Shown here: piece by piece, positions 1 through 8,515 of the stretch
How positions within the stretch are numbered: position 1 is the first letter of the stretch
Layout of the letters: each line of letters starts with the position of its first letter
Origin: Lacrimispora sp. BS-2
Lineage (GTDB): Bacteria > Bacillota > Clostridia > Lachnospirales > Lachnospiraceae
Assembly (NCBI RefSeq): GCF_040207125.1
Contig: NZ_CP157940.1
Coordinates: 4,402,001-4,466,000 of the forward strand
Direction: 5' to 3'
Length of the DNA: 64,000 nucleotides
Program-made: the position numbers and the translations under genes
Notes under the pieces: model-generated
Database searches by the model: none
Told to the model about the DNA's origin: nothing
What the model saw: the letters and a program-made list of their open reading frames with translations, nothing else

Positions 1-754
<754 letters not shown>

Positions 755-796
755 TATAAGCGGACCGTAATCTCAAATTTAATTATTTTATAAAAA

Positions 797-868
797 TTAT
801 CCCGAAGTTTAGCCAAATACTTTATATAATTAAAGTGTTCGTGCAAACTTTGGGATAACTTGTTTTTT
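797..868 (+). terminator. Probable terminator with long loop
   Basis: The arms ttatcccgaagttt (797-810) and aaactttgggataa (845-858) pair over 14 bases with one G.T wobble. They are separated by a 34-base A+T-rich loop and followed by cttgtttttt. The T-run supports a terminator for the upstream gene. The loop is long for a classical terminator, so an operator or other inverted repeat is possible. Confidence 0.5.
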
Positions 869-1073
869 ACGAATCCCATACACCTGCCTGTCAAAAGATT
901 TGTATCCAATAATTATCCAATCTAAATTGTATTCTTACATGGTTATGGCATAAAAAACAGGTTATATTACTGATGCTGTACAAATATCTCAAAAATTTGT
1001 CCATTTTCCAAATTATTCCAACGAAAGGAAATAAAACCCTGAATAGTTCCCCGCGGTTCTGAACAAAGTTGCA

Positions 1074-1102
1074 TTGCACAAATTTCACTGGCGAGGTATG
1101 AT
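1074..1102 (+). promoter_or_regulatory. Vegetative-type promoter for the chemoreceptor gene
   Basis: TTGCAC (1074-1079) and TATGAT (1097-1102) are spaced by exactly 17 bases, 42 bases before the start codon. This is a good match to a sigma-A promoter. I see no TAAA/GCCGATAA flagellar-sigma promoter here. Confidence 0.6.
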
Positions 1103-1143
1103 ATTTCATAGAAAAACTTATGCAATCATAGAGGAGGCACAGC

Positions 1144-2889
1144 ATGGTAAAACAGAAAAGATACAGATTGCAGGTAAGAGGTAAGCTCATTTTATTTGTA
1201 AGTGTTTTGGTTTTCAGCATAATTTTCCTGTTGACGGGTATCTTTTACGTAAGCTTGAATCGTGCGTATCAGAATTGGATTGATTCAAGCTATCAAAGTT
1301 TTGATACAAATATCAAAACAGTGGTGGAAAGTCTTGTCAGTGCGTTAGAAGCCAATTATAAACGCTATGAAAACGGTGAAATCACAGAGCAGGAAGCACG
1401 AAAAAGTGCGGAAAGCATTGTGCGGGATACCCGTTATGACAATGGAACAGGCTATTTCTGGGCGGATACATCTACCGGATTGTGCACCGTACATATGAAT
1501 CCCGATTACGAAGGGAAAGAGCGGTATAATGAACAGGATTTGGCCGGAGATTACTATATTCGTAATTTAATCGGAAATGGTTCAAAGCCTGGCGGCGGAT
1601 ATACCAATTATTACTTTACTAAGCCAGGACAGGATGGCGTATTTGCAAAGAGGGCTTATACCTTAAAGTTTGAACCCTATGACTGGTATATCAGCACAGG
1701 GAATTATATTGATGATATTGACAGAGCCGTTGCAGCATACCAAAAGCAAAAAGTATTTGAAATATTGCTGCTTCTTGGCGTTTCAGTGGGCATCTGTGTG
1801 ACCGGCCTTTTGGTGCTGGCCGTACGGTTGAATCGCATAACCGCGCCACTAAGCCCCATTGCAGGCCGTCTGAAGCTTTTGGCAGCGGGAGATGTACATA
1901 CGCCTCCGGTACCTGTCAGCCGGACAAAGGATGAGATGGAAGTACTGTCCCGTGCAACCGATGAGCTGATTATCAAGATGGGCGATGTGGTTGATGATAT
2001 CACTATACATTTGGAGCATTTGGCCCAGGGCGATATGACACTTCCGGTGGAAAAGGAGTATTCCGGCGATTTTGCGCCGATCCGTGATTCCCTTCTTCTG
2101 ATTCATCAGCAGCTTAACAGGACGCTGCGGGCTATCCACCAGTCGGCAGACCTGGTGAGCGCAGGTTCTTCCCAGGTGGCTGATGCTGCGCAGGCCCTGG
2201 CAGCGGGAACTGCGGAGCAGGCCGGGACCATTGAACAGCTTTCTGCATCAATAACAGAGGTTTCCACACAGGTGGAGCAAAGCTCTGCACATATAGAAGA
2301 AGCAACCGGGTATGCAGAACAGACCGTAGAGCGGGTAGAAGATAGCAATAATAAAATGAAACAGATGTTAACAGCAATGAATGAGATTAAAATGACCTCA
2401 GATGAAATAGAGAAAATTACTAAGGATATGGATGGAATCTCTTTTCAGACAAATCTGCTGGCGCTGAATGCAGCAGTGGAGGCTGCCCGTGCAGGAGAGG
2501 CAGGGAAAGGGTTTGCCATTGTGGCTGATGAAGTCCGCAGCCTTGCCGCTCAGGCAGCTCAGGCTGCGAAACGGACGGCTGTATTGGTTAAAAACGCCTC
2601 CAATGCCGTAAAAGAGGGAATGAACACGGCCCAGGAAAATGCGGACATTCTCATGGATGTTTCAAGCCAGGCCAGGCATGTGCGTGAACTTATGGAGTCA
2701 GTGGAAATCACATCCCGTGAACAGACCATTGCCATTAATCAGGTGACTTACGGCATCACGCAGATATCTGCGGTAGTTCAGAGCAATGCAGCCACGGCCG
2801 AGCAAAGTTCTGCTTCCAGTGAAGAACTTTCCGCGCAGGCCAATTTACTGCGTGAAGAAGTAAATAAGTTTAAAATTACTGAGCAGTAA
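1144..2889 (+). CDS. Methyl-accepting chemotaxis protein with Cache sensor
   Basis: This is a 581-residue transmembrane chemoreceptor that senses an extracellular ligand and controls CheA. It has a transmembrane segment at about residues 13-35 and an extracellular single Cache domain at about 40-200 ([25 protein letters not shown] ends). A second transmembrane segment lies at about 206-228, then HAMP and a long helical signalling domain. The hairpin tip at about 432-467 carries [16 protein letters not shown] and [12 protein letters not shown], the MCP signature. The C terminus has no CheR-binding pentapeptide. The start follows GAGGAGG by a good distance. The architecture suggests a small organic ligand such as a carboxylate, but the ligand cannot be named. 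The gene has its own promoter. Confidence 0.95.
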   Translation: MVKQKRYRLQVRGKLILFVSVLVFSIIFLLTGIFYVSLNRAYQNWIDSSYQSFDTNIKTVVESLVSALEANYKRYENGEITEQEARKSAESIVRDTRYDNGTGYFWADTSTGLCTVHMNPDYEGKERYNEQDLAGDYYIRNLIGNGSKPGGGYTNYYFTKPGQDGVFAKRAYTLKFEPYDWYISTGNYIDDIDRAVAAYQKQKVFEILLLLGVSVGICVTGLLVLAVRLNRITAPLSPIAGRLKLLAAGDVHTPPVPVSRTKDEMEVLSRATDELIIKMGDVVDDITIHLEHLAQGDMTLPVEKEYSGDFAPIRDSLLLIHQQLNRTLRAIHQSADLVSAGSSQVADAAQALAAGTAEQAGTIEQLSASITEVSTQVEQSSAHIEEATGYAEQTVERVEDSNNKMKQMLTAMNEIKMTSDEIEKITKDMDGISFQTNLLALNAAVEAARAGEAGKGFAIVADEVRSLAAQAAQAAKRTAVLVKNASNAVKEGMNTAQENADILMDVSSQARHVRELMESVEITSREQTIAINQVTYGITQISAVVQSNAATAEQSSASSEELSAQANLLREEVNKFKITEQ

Positions 2890-2975
2890 GAAATAAGTGA
2901 TTCATCTAACATTTGTTTGTTTTTTATTTAAAAATTGAATTATATGTTCTTTTTAACAATATATCCAAGAAGATG

Positions 2976-3004
2976 TTGAATTAAAAATCTCATTATGATA
3001 CGAT
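2976..3004 (+). promoter_or_regulatory. Putative promoter of kduI
   Basis: TTGAAT (2976-2981) and TACGAT (2999-3004) are 17 bases apart, 50 bases upstream of the kduI start. An overlapping TATGAT (2994-2999) would give a shorter spacer. Confidence 0.45.
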
Positions 3005-3054
3005 GAAGCTGGTCAGTTATTTCTAAATTAATTATATAAGGAGGTTTTTTATAA

Positions 3055-3897
3055 ATGGATATCCGCTATTCTGCAAACCAGAAGGATTTCAAACGTTACA
3101 CAACAGAAGAAACCAGAAATGAATTTTTAATTGAAAATTTATATATTGCCAATGAGGTAGTTGCTGTATATTCTCACGTAGACCGCATGGTGACTTTAGG
3201 CTGCATGCCGACAACAGAAACAGTTTCCATTGATAAGGGAATTGATATCTGGAAAAATTTCGGTACAAGCTATTTCCTTGAGAGACGTGAGGTTGGTATC
3301 TTCAACATTGGCGGCACAGGGAAAATCGTTGCAGATGGGGAAGAATTCAAGATGGGATATAAGGACTGCTTATATATCACCAAGGGAACAAAGGAAGTTA
3401 TTTTTTCCAGTGATGATGCATCAAGCCCTGCTAAATTCTATATGGTAAGTGCACCGGCTCATAAATCCTGCAAAACTACTTTTATCCCCATTGAAAAAGC
3501 AGCAAAGAAACCTCTGGGCGCGATGGAGACATCCAATAAGCGTGTGATCAACCAGTTTATCCATCCGGACGTGCTGGAGACCTGCCAGCTGTCTATGGGC
3601 ATGACCGTTCTGGATCCAGGCAGTGTATGGAACACCATGCCATCCCATACCCATGAAAGACGTATGGAGATTTACATGTACTTCGAGATTCCGGAGAATA
3701 ATGTAGTATTTCATATGATGGGCGAAGGCAATGAGACAAGACACATTGTTATGCAGAATGAGCAGGCAGTAATCAGTCCATCCTGGAGCATTCATTCCGG
3801 TGCAGGTACCAGTAACTATACCTTCATCTGGGCAATGGGCGGAGAGAACCAGGCATTCGATGATATGGATACAATTCCTACAACAGAATTAAGATAG
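3055..3897 (+). CDS. kduI: 5-keto-4-deoxyuronate isomerase (4-deoxy-L-threo-5-hexosulose-uronate ketol-isomerase)
   Basis: KduI (EC 5.3.1.17) converts 4-deoxy-L-threo-5-hexosulose uronate to 3-deoxy-D-glycero-2,5-hexodiulosonate in pectin and glycosaminoglycan breakdown. The 280 residues match the usual length of about 278. The C-terminal cupin carries the zinc ligands in PSHTHERRMEIYMYF (His, His, Glu), and a further His lies in SPSWSIHSGAGTSNYTFIWA. The start follows AAGGAGG at 3039-3045. It stands alone between its own promoter and terminator, with no kduD or polysaccharide lyase beside it, so its pathway partners must lie elsewhere. The protein family is not in doubt. Confidence 0.96.
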   Translation: MDIRYSANQKDFKRYTTEETRNEFLIENLYIANEVVAVYSHVDRMVTLGCMPTTETVSIDKGIDIWKNFGTSYFLERREVGIFNIGGTGKIVADGEEFKMGYKDCLYITKGTKEVIFSSDDASSPAKFYMVSAPAHKSCKTTFIPIEKAAKKPLGAMETSNKRVINQFIHPDVLETCQLSMGMTVLDPGSVWNTMPSHTHERRMEIYMYFEIPENNVVFHMMGEGNETRHIVMQNEQAVISPSWSIHSGAGTSNYTFIWAMGGENQAFDDMDTIPTTELR

Positions 3898-3916
3898 TTT
3901 TTATATTTATGATAAG

Positions 3917-3950
3917 GCAGATGCGTTCTTTCCGGCGCATCTGCTTTTTG
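3917..3950 (+). terminator. Rho-independent terminator of kduI
   Basis: GCAGATGCG (3917-3925) and CGCATCTGC (3936-3944) form a perfect 9-bp stem with a 10-base loop, followed by TTTTTG. Confidence 0.85.
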
Positions 3951-4070
3951 CTTTGTTGGAATCGGAATATCACTCCTGGGTCAGGGGAATAATCTGGTGA
4001 TCAGCTATTTCTTTTTGAATCGTGTGAAATCTCTGTGAAAATGTAGAAATTCGCATTTCCATTTGATACA

Positions 4071-4097
4071 ATATCACTGATGAATACTTTGTGATAT
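4071..4097. promoter_or_regulatory. Short inverted repeat upstream of the response regulator
   Basis: ATATCAC (4071-4077) and GTGATAT (4091-4097) form a 7-bp dyad 27 bases before the response regulator start. It could be an operator for autoregulation, but a dyad of this size in A+T-rich DNA can occur by chance. Confidence 0.3.
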
Positions 4098-4123
4098 AAA
4101 GATCTGATTTCAGGAGGTTATAT

Positions 4124-4795
4124 ATGGAACAGTTAAAGATATTAGTAGTGGATGATGAGGCCAGAATGAGAAAGCTGGTAAAGGATTTTTTAAGTGTAAA
4201 AGGTTTTTCTGTGGTCGAGGCTTCCAATGGAGAAGAAGCTGTGGATATCTTTTTTGAGCAAAAGGATATTGTACTGATTATTCTGGATGTAATGATGCCT
4301 AAAATGGATGGCTGGGAAACCTGCAAAACAATCCGTAAATATTCCCAGGTTCCCATCATCATGCTGACAGCAAGAAGCGAAGAACGTGACGAGCTCCAGG
4401 GCTTTGACCTGGGGGTGGATGAGTACATTTCAAAGCCCTTCAGTCCCAAGATTCTGGTGGCCCGTGTGGATGCCATATTAAGGCGCAGTAATGCAGTTGC
4501 CGCAGATGCAGTGGAAATCGGAGGAATCTGTATTGACAAAGCGGCCCATCAGGTTACCATTGACGGAAAAGACATTGATTTAAGCTACAAGGAATTTGAG
4601 CTTTTAGCTTATTTCCTGGAAAATCAGGGGATCGCCCTATCCAGGGAGAAAATACTGAACAATGTCTGGAATTACGATTACTTTGGCGATGCCCGGACCA
4701 TAGATACCCATGTAAAGAAGTTGAGAAACAAGATGGGTGATAAAGGAGACTATATTAAGACCATATGGGGAATGGGATATAAATTCGAAGTATGA
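4124..4795 (+). CDS. OmpR-family response regulator
   Basis: This 223-residue DNA-binding regulator is expected to be phosphorylated by the kinase encoded next to it. The receiver domain shows the acidic pair at residues 10-11 (VVDDEAR), the phospho-acceptor Asp55 (IILDVMMPKMDGW) and KPFSPK. A winged-helix domain follows at about 130-223 (YKEFELLAYFLENQG, DTHVKKLRNKMG, IWGMGYKFEV). The start is preceded by CAGGAGG. It lies 27 bases upstream of its partner kinase in an apparent two-gene operon. The target genes are not evident. Confidence 0.95.
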   Translation: MEQLKILVVDDEARMRKLVKDFLSVKGFSVVEASNGEEAVDIFFEQKDIVLIILDVMMPKMDGWETCKTIRKYSQVPIIMLTARSEERDELQGFDLGVDEYISKPFSPKILVARVDAILRRSNAVAADAVEIGGICIDKAAHQVTIDGKDIDLSYKEFELLAYFLENQGIALSREKILNNVWNYDYFGDARTIDTHVKKLRNKMGDKGDYIKTIWGMGYKFEV

Positions 4796-4822
4796 GGAAA
4801 GGATATTATCTGAGGTGAATAA

Positions 4823-6388
4823 ATGAAGCATTCCATCAGGGCACGTTTTGCCATAATTTTTGTATGTCTGATGGCCTTTGTCCTTACTTCCACATGGTGC
4901 GTAAACAACTGGTTTCTGGAGAGCTTTTACACCAGCGATAAGGTGCGGACTCTGGAGAGAGCCTATACGCAGATCGACAAGGTAGTAACGCAGGCGAATG
5001 AGAGCGGGAAGGGGATCATTGAATATTACAAGGATACCTATGACCCCAATTTTAAAAATGAAGGCCCGGCGCAGAAAATGTTCCGCATCATGGGGGAAAA
5101 ATACAATCTGATGACAGTGCTGATCGACAGCACTACAGACGAGGTTCTCATATCAACAAACGGAGATCAGCAGTTTTTAAAAAACAGGGTGGAGGCTTAT
5201 ATATTCGGAAAGAATGTGCCGGAAGCCAGCATTTTAGAAAAACACGACAATTACATTATTCAGAAAACTTATGACAGACGTTCCGATTCTTATTATCTGG
5301 AAAGCTGGGGATATTTTTCTGACAATAAGACCATTTTCCTCATATCCGTTCCTCTTGCCAGCATTACAGAAAGTGTGGATCTGGCGAACCGGTTTCTCGC
5401 CTATGTGGGAGTGGCAGCTCTGGTCATAGGAAGTATATTTATATATTTTACCACAAAAAGAATTACTTCGCCCATTCTTCAGCTTGCCAGCCTGTCGGAA
5501 AAGATGTCTGCATTGGATTTTGATGCCAAATACATCGGCGCAGAGGAAGATGAGATTGGAGTGCTGGGAAACAGCATGAACCAGTTATCCAACACCTTAA
5601 AGGATACCATCGGGCAGCTGCGGGCGGCCAATGAAGAACTACAGAAGGACATTGATGAAAAGATAAAAATTGATGAAATGCGAAAGGATTTTATTGCCAA
5701 TGTTTCCCATGAATTAAAGACGCCCATTGCACTTATCCAGGGATATGCGGAGGGCCTTACGGAAGGGATGGCAGAGGATCCGGAAAGCAGGGATTATTAC
5801 TGTGGGGTCATCATGGATGAGACAGGTAAAATGAATACCATGGTCCGCCAATTACTTAATCTTACTGCCCTTGAATTTGGCAATGACAGCATTCAGATGG
5901 AACGCTTCGATCTGACGGAACTGCTTCGCGGCATCATTAATTCCGCAGGTATTTTGATTCAACAGAAGGATGCTGAGGTGAAACTGGAAGATTGCGATCC
6001 CATTTATGTACTTGCCGATGAATTTAAAATAGAAGAAGTCATTACAAACTATTTAAATAATGCTCTGAACCATTTGGAAGGAGAACGTAAGATTGTGATA
6101 ACGGCGGAGGAAAATGGAGAGGAAGCTCTTGTAACAGTATTTAACACCGGCCAGAATATCCCGGATGAGGACTTGCCGAAGATTTGGACCAAGTTTTTTA
6201 AGGTGGATAAGGCACATACAAGGGGATATGGGGGCAGCGGTATTGGTCTTTCTATTGTTAAGGCAATTATGGATTCCCATGGGAAGTCCTGTGGTGTACG
6301 GAATGTGAAGGGCGGCGTTGAGTTTTGGTTTACTTTGGGCTGCTGCAGTGAAAGATTAGAAACAGATACATTGCAGGCCACTCGATAA
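4823..6388 (+). CDS. Membrane sensor histidine kinase
   Basis: This 521-residue kinase partners the preceding response regulator. Transmembrane helices at about residues 9-29 and 190-210 flank a roughly 160-residue extracytoplasmic sensor with no family I can name. A HAMP segment follows. The HisKA motif is NVSHELKTPIA with the phospho-acceptor His296. The HATPase domain has an N box (NYLNNALNH) and G boxes (GQNIPDEDLPKIWTKFFK, GYGGSGIGLSIVKAIM). The layout suits a VanS/PhoR-like envelope sensor. Its signal cannot be read from the sequence. Confidence 0.93.
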   Translation: MKHSIRARFAIIFVCLMAFVLTSTWCVNNWFLESFYTSDKVRTLERAYTQIDKVVTQANESGKGIIEYYKDTYDPNFKNEGPAQKMFRIMGEKYNLMTVLIDSTTDEVLISTNGDQQFLKNRVEAYIFGKNVPEASILEKHDNYIIQKTYDRRSDSYYLESWGYFSDNKTIFLISVPLASITESVDLANRFLAYVGVAALVIGSIFIYFTTKRITSPILQLASLSEKMSALDFDAKYIGAEEDEIGVLGNSMNQLSNTLKDTIGQLRAANEELQKDIDEKIKIDEMRKDFIANVSHELKTPIALIQGYAEGLTEGMAEDPESRDYYCGVIMDETGKMNTMVRQLLNLTALEFGNDSIQMERFDLTELLRGIINSAGILIQQKDAEVKLEDCDPIYVLADEFKIEEVITNYLNNALNHLEGERKIVITAEENGEEALVTVFNTGQNIPDEDLPKIWTKFFKVDKAHTRGYGGSGIGLSIVKAIMDSHGKSCGVRNVKGGVEFWFTLGCCSERLETDTLQATR

Positions 6389-6417
6389 TTGACTGGATTT
6401 CATATTCCGGATATGAT

Positions 6418-6702
6418 ATGATTATAGTAATATGGGGTAAGTATAACATTGATCAGCGAGGGCTTATAGGCCATAGCGCCGCATTAATGGATGAGAAATT
6501 GAAATCCACGAACGATAGTCTTGAAATGTTGGAAATCAAACAGGACTTTACAGCTTGCAAACTGGAAGATATTAATTTCCGGATAACCAGTCTGGAGTAT
6601 ATTGGAAAAAAGAATTTAATAAATTCAATGATGAAGTTAAAGCGTAATTGTTTTCTTAGAAGCCAAAAACGTTTTGCTGAAACAGTCATAAAACAGTTTT
6701 AA
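6418..6702 (+). pseudogene. Doubtful ORF or decayed helical protein
   Basis: A 94-codon frame lies between the kinase and yjfB. The middle (LEIKQDFTACKLEDINFRITSLE) has the heptad-like LKxDfxxlKxxxxxLe pattern of small coiled-coil proteins seen in many Clostridia. The ends look unrelated, and neither the ATG at 6418 nor the one at 6488 has a ribosome binding site. It may be a remnant of such a gene or a chance frame. No function is proposed. Confidence 0.25.
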
Positions 6703-6732
6703 AATAAACCAGTTCTTAGGGAGAGTGAAAAC

Positions 6733-6924
6733 ATGGATATTAGCGCAATGAGTATGGAGATGAGCCTTACAAGAGTGCAGCAGAGCGCTGGAATCAGCGC
6801 TGTAAAGAAAGCTATGGATTCCCAGGAAGCTATGGCAGACGGATTGCTTAAGATGGCGGAGATGGCGATTCCCAGGCAGGTACCTGCAGATGGGATCGGG
6901 CAGATTGTGGATACGAAAGCCTGA
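6733..6924 (+). CDS. yjfB: YjfB-family putative motility protein
   Basis: This small protein of 63 residues begins MDISAMSMEMSLTRVQQ and continues VKKAMDSQEAMADGLLKMAE. It matches the short helical YjfB family (putative motility protein), which is found near flagellar genes in Firmicutes; the biochemical role is unknown. A GGGAGAG ribosome binding site precedes the ATG and a terminator follows. The position just upstream of flagellin agrees with a motility role. Confidence 0.8.
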   Translation: MDISAMSMEMSLTRVQQSAGISAVKKAMDSQEAMADGLLKMAEMAIPRQVPADGIGQIVDTKA

Positions 6925-6928
6925 TGTG

Positions 6929-6964
6929 GAAGGGGGGTATGGTGAAACATATCCCCTTCTTTTG
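6929..6964 (+). terminator. Terminator after yjfB
   Basis: GAAGGGGGGTATG (6929-6941) pairs with CATATCCCCTTC (6948/6949-6960) through G.T wobbles and a one-base bulge, and TTTTGAT follows. The strong G/C core and T-rich tail support a rho-independent terminator. Confidence 0.8.
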
Positions 6965-7471
6965 ATCTACCTTTTAATTTCATTGTTGATAATTCAAGGA
7001 TGTCATGCAAAATCCTTTAGATGATTGTCTTTTTTCATGATTAGATATCTCTAATTATGCATTTCTTATACTTCATATTATGTGGTAACGATTAAAGATT
7101 ATCAATATCTCAACTATCATCTAAAACTATAGTTCTATAGGCAAAATTCAGATTTAATAATATGATACAGTCATAAATATTGGTAAAAGTTGATGCCTGG
7201 ATAAGGTATGGACTTATAGGTTTGCCTTATGGAGGGGCTATTGCCAATTGCAGTTCCATGAAAATGGGGGACAGCGAAAAGATTTTAAAATTATTGAAAA
7301 AAACACTTATCTTTTATACTGGCCGGTACGATAATGTAAATGAAAGGAAATTATATTTTATATTTCCGGAAGGCACAAGTGTCAAAATTTGGAGTCGTTT
7401 CTGCGGCTGGTACCCCGCAAGATTCCCCAACATGATTTACTTATTTTCCTAAATCAGGAAAACATATTAAG
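6965..7471 (+). promoter_or_regulatory. Long region upstream of flagellin with possible promoter
   Basis: About 500 bases separate yjfB from the flagellin leader hairpin. I found no convincing TAAA-N15-GCCGATAA flagellar-sigma promoter. The best vegetative-like pair is TTGAAA (7294-7299) with TATACT (7315-7320), whose 15-base spacer is short; it would give a leader of roughly 190 bases. A 5-bp hairpin TGCGG/CCGCA lies near 7401-7420. A TTG-initiated 90-codon frame (7180-7452) has no ribosome binding site and no family features, so I do not call it a gene. Confidence 0.35.
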
Positions 7472-7509
7472 CAGGGAAATGGAATTCCCTGTTACACATT
7501 CAAGGAGGA
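7472..7509 (+). promoter_or_regulatory. CsrA-type translational control site in the flagellin leader
   Basis: A perfect 7-bp hairpin, CAGGGAA (7472-7478) and TTCCCTG (7485-7491), presents ATGGAA in its 6-base loop. Eleven bases further on is the Shine-Dalgarno AAGGAGG (7503-7509), which contains a second AGGA. A GGA-loop hairpin followed by a GGA-containing ribosome binding site is the arrangement by which CsrA represses hag in Bacillus subtilis, relieved by FliW. csrA and fliW are not in the window. The structure is seen; the regulator is inferred. Confidence 0.6.
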
Positions 7510-7516
7510 AATATTT

Positions 7517-8404
7517 ATGAGAATTCAGCACAATATCGCAGCAATCAATGCTCACAGACAGTTAGGCGGAAACAATACCGCAGTATCTAAGAACCTTGAA
7601 AAATTATCTTCTGGTTACAGAGTTAACCGTGCAGGTGATGATGCAGCTGGTCTTGCTATCTCTGAGAAGATGAGAGCACAGATCGTCAGCCTTGATACTG
7701 CTCAGAAGAACGCTAACGATGGTATTTCTCTGATTCAGACAGCAGAAGGTGCTATGACAGAAGTTCACTCTATGTTAAACCGTATGGTGGAGCTGGCTCA
7801 GCAGTCTGCTAATGGTATCTATGATGACAAGACAGACCGTAAGAACCTGAACGAAGAGTTCATGGCTTTACAGGATGAAATCGACCGTATTTCAGATGCT
7901 ACAGATTTCAACGGAACTAAGCTTTTAGATGGTAATCTGGATTCTCGTCTTCAGATTGGTGACACATCTGATACTTTCAATCAGTTGTCAGTAGCTGTCA
8001 GCAGCGTAAGCTCTGATACTTTAAAGATTGGTAAAGAGGCAGCTGTTTATGATGCTACTGGAAAGGTTACCAACGAGGCTGCCATTAAAGGTGATGCGGA
8101 TAAGGTTAGTATTGCCACTCAGGATCTCGCTTCTTCAGCTGTATCCAGAGTTAAGGGTTCCATTAACACTGTTTCTTCTATGCGTGGTAAATTAGGTGCT
8201 CTTCAGAATCGTCTGGAACACACCGTTAACAACTTAGGTGCGACTGCTGAGAATGTAACTGCAGCAGAGAGCCGTATTCGTGACGTTGATATGGCAAAAG
8301 AGATGATGGCTTATACCAAGAATAACATTCTGGTTCAGGCATCTCAGGCTATGCTTGCTCAGGCCAATCAGCTTCCACAGGGCGTATTGCAGTTATTACA
8401 GTAA
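7517..8404 (+). CDS. hag: Flagellin
   Basis: This is the filament subunit, 295 residues. The N-terminal D0/D1 helices (MRIQHNIAAINAHRQLG, SGYRVNRAGDDAAGLAISEKM) and the C-terminal helix (NNILVQASQAMLAQANQLPQ) are canonical. The roughly 60-residue centre (about 155-215), rich in Ser, Thr, Ala and Val, is the only variable part, so the protein lacks a full D2/D3 domain. Surface Ser/Thr residues there are candidate O-glycosylation sites, fitting the glycan cluster that begins 111 bases downstream. Codon use is strongly biased, as expected for an abundant protein. The ribosome binding site AAGGAGG is part of the probable CsrA site. fliC is an equivalent name. Confidence 0.97.
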   Translation: MRIQHNIAAINAHRQLGGNNTAVSKNLEKLSSGYRVNRAGDDAAGLAISEKMRAQIVSLDTAQKNANDGISLIQTAEGAMTEVHSMLNRMVELAQQSANGIYDDKTDRKNLNEEFMALQDEIDRISDATDFNGTKLLDGNLDSRLQIGDTSDTFNQLSVAVSSVSSDTLKIGKEAAVYDATGKVTNEAAIKGDADKVSIATQDLASSAVSRVKGSINTVSSMRGKLGALQNRLEHTVNNLGATAENVTAAESRIRDVDMAKEMMAYTKNNILVQASQAMLAQANQLPQGVLQLLQ

Positions 8405-8427
8405 TTATGCCGGATTTTGATTTTCAC

Positions 8428-8464
8428 ATCCCCCGGAAAGATAATTTTCGGGGGATTATTTTAT
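8428..8464 (+). terminator. Flagellin terminator
   Basis: ATCCCCCG-G-AAA (from 8428) pairs with TTTTCGGGGGAT (8445-8456) in a 12-bp stem with a single bulge, followed by TATTTTAT. It probably reduces read-through from the very active flagellin gene into the glycosylation genes. Confidence 0.85.
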
Positions 8465-8468
8465 CGTA

Positions 8469-8502
8469 GGGCAGTGTGAAGTTTCATGTTGCCCATCACA
8501 CT
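8469..8502 (+). promoter_or_regulatory. Two crossing stems before the glycosyltransferase ribosome binding site
   Basis: GGGCA (8469-8473) can pair with TGCCC (8490-8494), and AGTGTGA (8473-8479) with TCACACT (8496-8502). The two stems cross, so they are either alternatives or a pseudoknot. The second 3' arm abuts AGGAGG at 8503-8508. Translational coupling or control is possible; the stems are short and this is inference. Confidence 0.3.
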
Positions 8503-8515
8503 AGGAGGAATTGAT

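Larger units (their letters stand above)
755..1143. other. Intergenic region, 389 bases
   Basis: This stretch is A+T-rich with no convincing coding frame. It holds the inverted repeat at 797-858, taken as a terminator for the collagen-like gene, and the promoter at 1074-1102 for the chemoreceptor. An ATG at 1144 preceded by GAGGAGG ends it. I see nothing else in it; a minus-strand frame across it has no ribosome binding site and no family resemblance. Confidence 0.6.

Noticed and set aside
7180..7452. 90-codon TTG-initiated frame upstream of flagellin
   Set aside because: It has no ribosome binding site, no recognisable domain and lies in what is probably the flagellin promoter and leader region.
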